A DNA stretch of 6,781 bases from Ardenticatenales bacterium (GTDB lineage: Bacteria; Chloroflexota; Anaerolineae; Promineifilales; UBA4811): assembly GCA_013139935.1 (NCBI GenBank), contig WSZX01000015.1, positions 1 through 6,781 of the forward strand. The letters are read 5' to 3'. Positions 1 through 6,247 of the stretch are shown piece by piece (within the stretch, counting starts at the first letter, position 1; the number at the start of each line of letters is the position of its first letter). The translations under genes were made by a program, and so were the position numbers. Below the pieces are notes generated by a model, which saw nothing but the letters and a program-made list of their open reading frames with translations, was not told the origin of the DNA and ran no database searches.

Positions 1-1
1 C

Positions 2-850
2 AAGCACGAAACCGATGTGGCCCTCGACTACCTCCGCAGTCGGAATGGCGCCTACCGCGCCGCTGACAAACCCTTTTCGCTTTTCATTTCCTACAACCCG
101 CCGCACATGCCCTTTGATCAAATTCCGGGAAAATACCTGGAACCCTACACAGATCTGTCCCCCGAAGAGTTGCTGAACCGGCCCAATGTCCGGCTAGAAG
201 GCATAGGCGCGGCCGCGCGGGAGCACATCAAAAACTACTTTGCGGCCATCACCGGTATTGATGAACAATTCGGCCGTATTTTAGAGACCCTAAGAGCAGA
301 AGGGTTGGATGAAGACACCATCGTTGTTTTTACTTCCGACCATGGCGATATGATGGGCAGCCATGGCCTGATGGGAAAGACTGCCTGGTACGACGAATCA
401 TACTTGGTTCCGCTCATCATCCGCTGGCCTGGAAAAATCCAACCGGGGCAGGATAACTTTTTCTTGAGCCCGCCTGACCTCACCCCTACGCTGCTCAACT
501 TGATGGGGCTGGGGAACGATGTGGCTGCGGGAGTCGAAGGTTCCGACCTTTCGGCGGTTCTCCTGGGACGGGATGGCGAGCGTCCGGATTCTGCTCTGTA
601 TCTCCAAGTACATCCTGACTGGCCCCAAGGGGGCAAACGCGGGCTGCGGACTCACCACTACACCTTTATCGTGATTCGGGAAAAGGGGCAGACCGAGCGG
701 TTTGTGCTCCATGATAACGAAAAAGACCCCTATCAACTAGATAATATTGCTGGGGAGAATCCAGTCCTGATCCAGCAGTTGACTGTTGAACTCAATCAGT
801 GGCTCGAAAAAACGAATGATCCGTGGCTAAAATCGGAACAACTCGTATGA
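2..850 (+). CDS. Type I sulfatase (formylglycine-dependent, S1 family), C-terminal part
   Basis: This is the C-terminal 282 residues of a sulfatase that hydrolyses sulfate esters, probably on a sugar. The frame is open from the left edge, so the gene starts outside the window and the GTG at 17 is an internal valine. Visible family features are the SYNPPHMPF segment (the His at nt 104-106 lies in the active-site region), the metal-site motif SDHGD at nt 335-349, the downstream GSHG, the Lys of LMGK at nt 377-379, and VPLIIRWPG. The C-terminal subdomain contains the usual 'FVLHDNEKDPYQLDN' segment and ends NDPWL. The C-x-P/A-x-R formylglycine motif and the start, including any signal peptide, are upstream and unseen. 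The stop overlaps the next start (ATGA), which suggests translational coupling to the hexosaminidase and a shared substrate. Sulfatase identity is secure. The substrate (for example GlcNAc-6-sulfate or Gal-6-sulfate) is inference from the neighbours. Confidence 0.95.
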   Translation, partial: KHETDVALDYLRSRNGAYRAADKPFSLFISYNPPHMPFDQIPGKYLEPYTDLSPEELLNRPNVRLEGIGAAAREHIKNYFAAITGIDEQFGRILETLRAEGLDEDTIVVFTSDHGDMMGSHGLMGKTAWYDESYLVPLIIRWPGKIQPGQDNFFLSPPDLTPTLLNLMGLGNDVAAGVEGSDLSAVLLGRDGERPDSALYLQVHPDWPQGGKRGLRTHHYTFIVIREKGQTERFVLHDNEKDPYQLDNIAGENPVLIQQLTVELNQWLEKTNDPWLKSEQLV

Positions 851-2310
851 AAAATTCTAATGAGAAACCCTATATCATTCCTGGCCTGCGCGAATGGGCG
901 GGTCAGGCTGGCAAATATACCATTACGTCAGGAACACGTCTGCTGGTGCATCAGAAATACGCGCCTAACTTGAAAGCAAGTGTAGAATACATCCAACAGG
1001 AAGCTCAAGATACAACGGGATTCTCGCTTCCTGTCGAAATGGCAACAGAATCTGAACCTGGCAGCATATTCTTATCCCTGGATTTGGAAGATGAACAAAT
1101 CGGTGACCAGGGCTACCTTTTGGAGATTGCTGACCGGGTAACGATTCGCGCTCATGCTGCCACCGGTGTTTTCTATGGCGGACAGACGATTTTGCAACTC
1201 CTGCGGCAGGCTCCCGACCGGTGCAGTTTGCCCCAGGGACAGGCCCGCGACTGGCCGCACTACACCTATCGCAGCCTCATGCTTGATACGGGGCGCAAAT
1301 ATTGGGAGATGGACTACCTCCATGATCTGATCAAGGACATGGGGCGGCTCAAACTCAACGAACTGCATCTTCATCTCACCGACGCGAACGCTTTTCGTTT
1401 GCAGAGCGAGCGGCATCCGCAACTATCGGCGGAAAAATCGTACAGCAAGGCCGACATCGCCCAGCTACAGGCGTGGGCCGATCAATACCACATCACCCTG
1501 ACGCCGGAAATTGACCTGCCCGCGCACAGCGTGGTCATCAATCAATACAATCCGCGTTTGGCGTTTGCCTGCCCGTCTATGGCTTTCGGCCGTTGGGCAG
1601 AAGCCCAAAACGGCAACTGGACCATCAATTTCGCCGATCCCTACGCCCGGCAGTGGATCAAAGAGCTTTTGAGTGAATACATCCCCCTCTTCACTGGGCC
1701 ATTTTTTCACATTGGGACGGATGAAGTGCCCGACGGCGACGCCCCGGCACGGTGCCCCGAACTTGTGCAGTACGCCCTATCGAAAGGGTATCCTCATGCC
1801 GGCGATGTGTTTGTCGAGTGGATTAACGAGATGAGCCAATTTGTGCGCTCGTTTGGCAAGCAGATGCAGATCTGGTCGTGGTGGGAACGGTCGCCCCATA
1901 GCATCTCGCCCGACAGAAATATTCTTGTCAATGCGTGGGTAGCGGCGGGCGACTCGCACTTTTTCCTCGACGCCGGATATCGGGTGATTCACACCGCTGA
2001 AGATACCCTCTATTTAACCCCCTCTCTTGATCTGTTTCTCGACGAGGCGTATCTCTACAATGAATGGGTTTTGTCCGAACATCCCAATTCGCTGGGGTAC
2101 AAGATTTGTGTATGGGCAAATGACACAGAAGAGGAGCCAGACGCCCTTTTTGAAAAAGATTTTCATCGCCCCCGCGCAATTTTGGCCGAGCGGACCTGGT
2201 GCGGCGGCGCCCCATCAAGGTCGCTCGGTGCGTTCCTGGATCTGCTTGACACGATAGACCCCACAATCGAACAAGGTGCTGGACACAGGCTTGGTAGTCA
2301 GAAGACATGA
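847..2310 (+). CDS. GH20 beta-N-acetylhexosaminidase
   Basis: This predicted exo-enzyme of 487 residues removes terminal beta-linked GlcNAc or GalNAc. Residues about 8-135 match the alpha/beta GH20b domain, with the typical 'GVFYGGQTILQLLR' near 107-120. The TIM barrel starts near 140 (YRSLMLDTGRKYW; R150 is the expected substrate-binding Arg). HLHLTDANAFR (174-184) replaces the usual HWHLTDDQGWR, and PEIDLPAHS follows at 220-228. HIGTDE at 288-293 supplies the catalytic Asp-Glu pair D292-E293 of substrate-assisted GH20 catalysis. WSWW at 343-346 and VWAND at 422-426 probably line the pocket. The ATG at 847 overlaps the sulfatase TGA; a GTG at 823 would add eight residues but lies inside the sulfatase gene and has no better SD. 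The N-terminus (MKNSNEKPYI) is polar and lacks a signal peptide, so the enzyme is probably cytoplasmic. It is shorter than many secreted GH20 enzymes and has no added binding module. Family certain; exact sugar not. Confidence 0.93.
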   Translation: MKNSNEKPYIIPGLREWAGQAGKYTITSGTRLLVHQKYAPNLKASVEYIQQEAQDTTGFSLPVEMATESEPGSIFLSLDLEDEQIGDQGYLLEIADRVTIRAHAATGVFYGGQTILQLLRQAPDRCSLPQGQARDWPHYTYRSLMLDTGRKYWEMDYLHDLIKDMGRLKLNELHLHLTDANAFRLQSERHPQLSAEKSYSKADIAQLQAWADQYHITLTPEIDLPAHSVVINQYNPRLAFACPSMAFGRWAEAQNGNWTINFADPYARQWIKELLSEYIPLFTGPFFHIGTDEVPDGDAPARCPELVQYALSKGYPHAGDVFVEWINEMSQFVRSFGKQMQIWSWWERSPHSISPDRNILVNAWVAAGDSHFFLDAGYRVIHTAEDTLYLTPSLDLFLDEAYLYNEWVLSEHPNSLGYKICVWANDTEEEPDALFEKDFHRPRAILAERTWCGGAPSRSLGAFLDLLDTIDPTIEQGAGHRLGSQKT

Positions 2311-2389
2311 ACTCGCGAAAAAGACAGCTCATCGCTGACCAAGCGAACCGAAGAGAATGATCTTTGCCTCATTGATGTTGCACTAGAAT

Positions 2390-4183
2390 ATGGATGATAC
2401 AGAGTCGCCCCCAGTGAACCAAGGTATGCCCACCTTTACTTATGATAACCATCGGTTTGTGCTGAACGACCAACCGTTCCACATTTTGGCAGGTGCCATG
2501 CACTACTTTCGTGTTCTGCCGGAATATTGGGATGACCGGTTACACAAGATGCGGGCGATGGGGTTAAACACGCTTGAAACCTACGTTGCCTGGAATCTGC
2601 ACGAGCCGCAGCTGGGCGCCTTTGACTTTGATGCTGGCCTAGACCTGGCAGCATACATCCAGAAGGCTGCGGCGCACGGACTATATGCGATCGTCCGTCC
2701 CGGTCCATACATCTGTTCAGAGTGGGAGTTTGGCGGGCTACCTGCCTGGCTGTTGCGGGAGCCGGACATGCGCCTGCGCTGTATGCACAGACCCTACCTG
2801 GACGCCGTTGATCGCTACTTTGACGCTCTCATCCCTCAACTGGCTCCCCTTCAAGTCACTCACGGCGGGCCTATCATCGCAATGCAGATAGAAAACGAAT
2901 ACGGTAGCTATGGCAATGATAAAGCATATCTCCGCTATCTCAAAGACGGCCTGCGCACCCGTGGTGTCCAAGTACCCCTGTTCACGTCCGATGGACCTAC
3001 CGATGAAATGCTGCAAGGTGGAACCCTGCCACATATCCTCAAGACCGTCAATCTGGGCAGCCGCGCCGAAACCGCCTTTGCCAAACTGCGAGAGTACCAG
3101 CCCGGTGGTCCGCTGATGTGTGCCGAGTTCTGGAATGGTTGGTTCGACCACTGGGGAGAGGAGCACCACACGCGCTCCCCCGAGGATGCTGCAGAAACAT
3201 TGGCAGAAATCCTGGCGGCTGGGGCTTCAGTCAGTTTGTATATGTTTCATGGCGGTACCAATTGGGGCTTTATGAATGGCGCTAATTCCTATCCAGGACC
3301 CTACCAAGCCACCATCACCAGCTACGATTATGACGCTCCCCTCAATGAAGCTGGTGACCCCACCCCAAAGTACCTGGCCTTTCGCGATGTTATCGGCCAA
3401 TACGATCCCCTGCCTGACCTGCCAGTCCCTGCCCCCTCCCCGAAAATGGCGTTGGGTTCTGTCGCCCTGAGCGAGTCGGTCAACCTTATCGATGCACTCG
3501 ATCACTTGGCAACCCCGGTCCAGCGTCCGGCGCCTACCTCCATGGAGAGCCTGGGCCAAAACTATGGCTTTGTCCTGTATCGCACCCATATTTCCGGGCC
3601 GCGTCCTGAAACAGAGCTGACCATCAGGGGGCTGCGTGATCGGGCCCAGGTTTTTATCAACGACAGCTTTATCGGGGTTCTAGAGCGCGAGTGCCCGGAA
3701 AAATCACTTTCGTTTGCCGTTCTGCCGGACGGCGCAAAGCTAGAGATCTTGGTCGAAAACATGGGCCGGGTGAATTATGGGCCTGAATTGCTTGACCGCA
3801 AAGGGATAACTGAGGGTGTCTTGTTGGGGCAGCAGTATTTGTTTGGCTGGACCATTTTCCCCCTGCCGCTGGATGATTTATCCGGGTTGAACTTTGCCCA
3901 CAGCCTAACAAAAGACGGGCCGACATTCTTTCGCGGTATAGTCAACGTGAAGCAAGCCTGCGACACCTTCCTTGCTCTGCCCGGCTGGACAAAAGGGGTG
4001 TGCTGGCTCAACGGCTTTAATCTGGGGCGCTACTGGCAGCGTGGGCCGCAGAAGACGTTTTATGTACCTGCGCCTCTCTTCCAAGAGGGCGAAAACGAAA
4101 TCGTTCTGTTTGAATTGCATGGAACAGAACGGCATGTTGTCGAGTTTCACGACCACCCTGATTTGGCTAATCTGTGGAGGTAA
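2390..4183 (+). CDS. GH35 beta-galactosidase
   Basis: This 597-residue retaining beta-galactosidase releases terminal beta-Gal from oligosaccharides. The TIM barrel (about residues 15-335) opens with FTYDNHRFVLNDQPF and AGAMHYFRVLPEYW and continues with GLNTLETYVAWNLHEP (58-73) and RPGPYICSEWEFGGLPAWLL (103-122). IENEYGSYG (167-175) carries the acid/base E170, and AEFWNGWFDHWG (245-256) carries the nucleophile E246. These correspond to E188 and E268 of human GLB1. MFHGGTNWGF (285-294) closes the barrel. The C-terminal half has jelly-roll beta-domains, including WTKGVCWLNGFNLGRYWQ (533-550) and the terminal FELHG. No signal peptide or membrane segment is visible, so it is probably cytoplasmic. 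The ATG at 2390 has no clear SD; GTG 2414 or ATG 2426 are alternatives that spare the conserved domain. It lies 79 nt after the GH20 gene, consistent with sequential cleavage of Gal/GlcNAc chains. Gal-beta1,3 versus beta1,4 preference cannot be read. Confidence 0.95.
   Translation: MDDTESPPVNQGMPTFTYDNHRFVLNDQPFHILAGAMHYFRVLPEYWDDRLHKMRAMGLNTLETYVAWNLHEPQLGAFDFDAGLDLAAYIQKAAAHGLYAIVRPGPYICSEWEFGGLPAWLLREPDMRLRCMHRPYLDAVDRYFDALIPQLAPLQVTHGGPIIAMQIENEYGSYGNDKAYLRYLKDGLRTRGVQVPLFTSDGPTDEMLQGGTLPHILKTVNLGSRAETAFAKLREYQPGGPLMCAEFWNGWFDHWGEEHHTRSPEDAAETLAEILAAGASVSLYMFHGGTNWGFMNGANSYPGPYQATITSYDYDAPLNEAGDPTPKYLAFRDVIGQYDPLPDLPVPAPSPKMALGSVALSESVNLIDALDHLATPVQRPAPTSMESLGQNYGFVLYRTHISGPRPETELTIRGLRDRAQVFINDSFIGVLERECPEKSLSFAVLPDGAKLEILVENMGRVNYGPELLDRKGITEGVLLGQQYLFGWTIFPLPLDDLSGLNFAHSLTKDGPTFFRGIVNVKQACDTFLALPGWTKGVCWLNGFNLGRYWQRGPQKTFYVPAPLFQEGENEIVLFELHGTERHVVEFHDHPDLANLWR
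4176..4180 (+). promoter_or_regulatory. Shine-Dalgarno GGAGG for the URO-D family gene
   Basis: A full GGAGG lies in the last codons of the GH35 gene, just before its TAA. It is 10 nt from an in-frame TTG (4191) and 25 nt from the in-frame ATG (4206), while the nearby ATG at 4183 is out of frame and closes after eight codons. The spacing favours TTG 4191; the family's usual N-terminus (MTPRER) favours ATG 4206. Either way the placement suggests coupled translation. Confidence 0.5.
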
Positions 4184-4673
4184 TGCGGAATTGCCACAAG
4201 AAACGATGACGCCCCGCGAGCGTTGGCTGGCCGTGCTGACCCGCCAGCGGCCGGACCGAGTGCCGATGGACTACTGGGCTACGCTCGAGTTCACGGCCAA
4301 GCTGATCAAGCACCTCAAATGCAGCAGTGAGCGAGAGATGCTGGCAAAGCTGCATGTGGATTACGTGGTGCGGGTCCGGCCGGAATACGTGGGGCCGCCG
4401 TTGCCCGAGAACGCCGATGTCTTTGGCTGCAGCTACCAGAGCGTGGACTATGGCATGGGTGTGTACCAGGAGTGTGTATCTCATCCATTGGCCCAGTTCA
4501 ATACGGTGGAAGAGATCGAGCGCAGCTATACCTGGCCTAGCCCTGACTGGTGGGACTATTCCGGTATCCCATGGCAAATCGAGGCATCCGGAATGTATCC
4601 CATCCAGGGTGGAGGTCCCGAGCCGTTCCTCACCTACAAAGACTTGCGGGGCCAAGAGCGGGCGCTGACGGAC

Positions 4674-4676
4674 TTG
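4674..4676 (+). other. Apparent 1-nt deletion (frameshift) in the URO-D gene
   Basis: Before this point the first frame reads ERALTDL. After it that frame degenerates to CSTQRW and stops at 4773-4775, while the frame starting at GTG 4676 continues with the family-typical VLNPEM. Inserting one base within TTG (4674-4676) joins the two as TDLVLNPEM. There is no long homopolymer here. Confidence 0.75.
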
Positions 4677-4800
4677 TGCTCAACCCAGAGATGGTTCACC
4701 ATTGTTTGGACAAGCTTTTCGACCTGGCTTACCAAGACACCCAACGTGTCTACGAGGCGATTCCCGAGCGAGTGATGGTGACTTGTGTGGCTGAGGATAT

Positions 4801-4808
4801 GGGGGGGG
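4801..4808 (+). other. Run of eight G with apparent 1-nt insertion (frameshift) in the URO-D gene
   Basis: The frame entering this run reads CVAEDMGG and would continue AARADVLPG, which is not family-like. The frame leaving it reads GGQQGLMFSPAHIHEF, which is. A run of seven G would give AEDMGGQQGLMF without a break. A G8 tract is a classic place for polymerase slippage or a sequencing length error. Confidence 0.8.
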
Positions 4809-5236
4809 CAGCAAGGGCTGATGTTCTCCCCGGCCCACATCCACGAGTTCCTCATCCCGCGCATGAAGCGCCTCGTGGACCTTGCCCACGAGGCAGGGGC
4901 GTTCGTCTTTCACCACAACGATGGCAACTGTCAGCGTATCATTCCCGACATGATCGAGGCCGGTATAGATGTACTGAACCCGATCCAGTGGCGTACCGGC
5001 CTGGACCGTGAGACGCTAAAGCAGGAGTTTGGCGACAAGATCGTGTTTCATGGAGCAGTAGACAACCAGTATACCTTGCCTTTTGGCACGGTAGAGGAGG
5101 TGCGACAGGAAGTGATCGATAACCTGCGCATTCTCGGTCAAGGCGGCGGGTACATTCTGGCTCCATGCCACAATATCCAGTCTATTAGCCCGCTGGAGAA
5201 CGTCGTGGCCATGTATGAGACGGGCTACGAGTATGG

Positions 5237-5323
5237 ATGGACGTGAAAGAACATGGCGATTACATGCCGGAGCTTGCAACGCTGCATCTTGTGCTAGAAG
5301 AGTCACGAGCCTTTGGCAACTGA
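5237..5323 (+). other. Small open frame overlapping the URO-D gene end (doubtful)
   Basis: A 28-codon frame starts at ATG 5237 inside the last codons of the URO-D gene and ends at TGA 5321-5323. It reads MDVKEHGDYMPELATLHLVL and ends SRAFGN. The peptide is acidic and helix-like but matches no family I recognise. No SD is evident. It may be chance, or a remnant of a lost C-terminal or downstream gene. It is listed because it fills most of the 100-nt gap before the transporter genes. Confidence 0.15.
5275..5286. promoter_or_regulatory. Possible LacI-type operator (imperfect palindrome TGCAACGCTGCA)
   Basis: Five of six base pairs are symmetric about a central CG (TGCA-A-C|G-C-TGCA). That is the general form of LacI/GalR-family operators, which often control sugar operons. 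It lies 60 nt upstream of the permease start, in the gap after the URO-D gene. It is a single short copy and no regulator gene is in view, so this is only a suggestion. Confidence 0.2.
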
Positions 5324-5334
5324 TTCTGATAATT

Positions 5335-5342
5335 GGAGAGGA
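5335..5342 (+). promoter_or_regulatory. Shine-Dalgarno GGAGAGGA for the first permease
   Basis: A strong purine-rich SD lies 4-8 nt before ATG 5347. It settles the permease start, since the open frame extends upstream to 5215 into the URO-D gene but without a comparable site or conserved sequence. Confidence 0.8.
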
Positions 5343-5346
5343 CCCT

Positions 5347-6234
5347 ATGAAAGTTAGTCGAGGTTTTATCGCTACCCTACTACTCCCGGCCATCCTGCTC
5401 TATCTTGTCTTTTTTCTCGTTCCCGCAGCCCGGACCATCTACTACAGTCTGTTTGATTGGTCCGGCGTGGGACAGGACATGACGTTCTTGGGGCTGGGCA
5501 ACTACCAGGAGTTGCTTGGAGATGCGCTGTTCCGCCTCAGTATGCGGAACACGCTGATCATCCTGCTGCTTGGCGGCGCAGCCATCTTTGGGCTCTCTTT
5601 CATGTTCACCGCCATGTTGAATTCGGGCATCCGGGGACGCGGTTTCTTTCGGGCTGTTATCTTTTTGCCCAATGTCGTGGCAACCATCGCCCTGACGACT
5701 CTGTGGGCGTACATCTACAATCCCCGCTTTGGGCTTTTGAATTCGCTCTTTGACCTTGTCGGGTTGGAGACGCTGGCCGATATCAAATGGACGGCTCCCG
5801 GTACCATCTTTTGGGCCATGCTGGTGGCCTTTATCTGGGTTTTCGTGGGCTTTTACCTGGTTCTGCTCATGGCTGGGGCAGACAAGATCCCGGTCGAATT
5901 CTATGAAGCCGCCAAGTTGGATGGCGCCAGCCAGCTCCAGATGTTTGTCAAGATCACCATCCCTTTGTTGTGGGATGTCATCACCATCGCCATCATCATG
6001 TGGAGCATTGCAGCCATCAAGATATTCGAGTTTCCCTTTGCCTTCACCAGCCTCGAACCGGTGCCAGAAACGTATACATCGGCCGTCTATCTTTACGTGA
6101 TGGGGTTTGGACAGCGAACGCCAATCTATCGGCTGGGCTACGCATCCGCCATTGGCGTCTTTATGCTCCTGGCGGTGATCTTTATTGTGCTGGTGCTTGG
6201 GCGAATCATGCGACGGGAAGTCGTTCAGTACTAG
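5347..6234 (+). CDS. Sugar ABC transporter permease, MalF/UgpA type
   Basis: This inner-membrane subunit of 295 residues belongs to a CUT1 (family 1 carbohydrate uptake) importer. Hydrophobic segments lie at about 8-28, 68-91, 103-123, 153-176, 208-228 and 265-286, the six-helix pattern of UgpA/LacF-type permeases without the extra N-terminal helices of enteric MalF. The N-terminus has the family-typical PAARTIYYSLFDW (26-38) and GLGNYQELL (49-57). The cytoplasmic EAA loop, which contacts the ATPase, is clear: EFYEAAKLDGASQLQMFVKI (184-203), followed by TIPLL. The start is fixed by a strong SD, and the upstream extension of the frame shows no conserved sequence. The second permease follows after 13 nt, with its SD overlapping this gene's stop codon. 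Substrate is inferred from the neighbours: probably an oligosaccharide containing Gal and HexNAc. The solute-binding protein and ATPase genes are not in the window; CUT1 systems often share a distant MsmK/UgpC-like ATPase. Confidence 0.93.
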   Translation: MKVSRGFIATLLLPAILLYLVFFLVPAARTIYYSLFDWSGVGQDMTFLGLGNYQELLGDALFRLSMRNTLIILLLGGAAIFGLSFMFTAMLNSGIRGRGFFRAVIFLPNVVATIALTTLWAYIYNPRFGLLNSLFDLVGLETLADIKWTAPGTIFWAMLVAFIWVFVGFYLVLLMAGADKIPVEFYEAAKLDGASQLQMFVKITIPLLWDVITIAIIMWSIAAIKIFEFPFAFTSLEPVPETYTSAVYLYVMGFGQRTPIYRLGYASAIGVFMLLAVIFIVLVLGRIMRREVVQY

Positions 6235-6239
6235 AGGAG
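6234..6239 (+). promoter_or_regulatory. Shine-Dalgarno GAGGAG for the second permease
   Basis: GAGGAG overlaps the last base of the first permease's TAG and sits 8 nt before ATG 6248. This is near-ideal spacing and ties translation of the two permeases together. Confidence 0.8.
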
Positions 6240-6247
6240 TAAACACG

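Larger units (their letters stand above)
4206..5246 (+). pseudogene. URO-D superfamily (MtaA/CmuA-like) protein, interrupted by two compensating frameshifts
   Basis: This resembles the uroporphyrinogen decarboxylase/methyltransferase superfamily. It is not HemE, because the substrate-site motif near the HemE N-terminus (RQAGRY) is absent. Frame 1 reads MTPRERWLAVL to ERALTDL (4206 to about 4676). The next segment, VLNPEMVHHCLDKLFDL to AEDMGG, needs the frame beginning at 4676. The rest, QQGLMFSPAHIHEF to the TGA at 5246, returns to the first frame. One missing base near 4674-4676 and one extra G in 4801-4808 explain this. The restored protein has 346 residues, a normal family length. It contains HHNDG (236-240), VLNPIQW (256-262), FHGAVDNQYTLP (281-292) and APCHNI (319-324). 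As written, translation stops at 4775; a 3' fragment could start at GTG 4785. Relatives include corrinoid methyltransferases, and others of unknown role occur beside sugar transporters. No corrinoid protein is in view. Function unassigned; mutation or sequence error both possible. TTG 4191 is an alternative start. Confidence 0.85.

Noticed and set aside
823..846. GTG start at 823 for the hexosaminidase, adding eight residues.
   Set aside because: It lies within the sulfatase coding end, adds no conserved sequence, and the ATG overlapping the sulfatase stop is the standard coupled arrangement.
2356..2373. Small inverted repeat AATGA / TCATT in the GH20-GH35 gap, considered as a terminator.
   Set aside because: The stem is five weak base pairs with an 8-nt loop and no T-run, so it would not terminate transcription.
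2384..2389. TAGAAT, a -10-like box directly before the GH35 ATG.
   Set aside because: There is no -35 at proper spacing, and transcription from it would begin downstream of ATG 2390. It would fit only if a later start (2414 or 2426) were used.
3972..4205. Upstream extension of the URO-D frame through the end of the GH35 gene.
   Set aside because: This stretch overlaps the conserved C-terminal domain of GH35 and does not resemble URO-D sequence.
4801..4808. Programmed ribosomal frameshifting at the G8 run.
   Set aside because: The other frameshift at 4674-4676 has no slippery site, and both would have to be bypassed to make the protein. Mutation or sequence error is simpler.
5380..6246. Long minus-strand open frame (288 codons) opposite the first permease.
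   Set aside because: It is antisense to a clear ABC permease. Its translation is rich in Asp, His, Gln and Lys with no domain pattern, as expected from the complement of membrane-protein codons.
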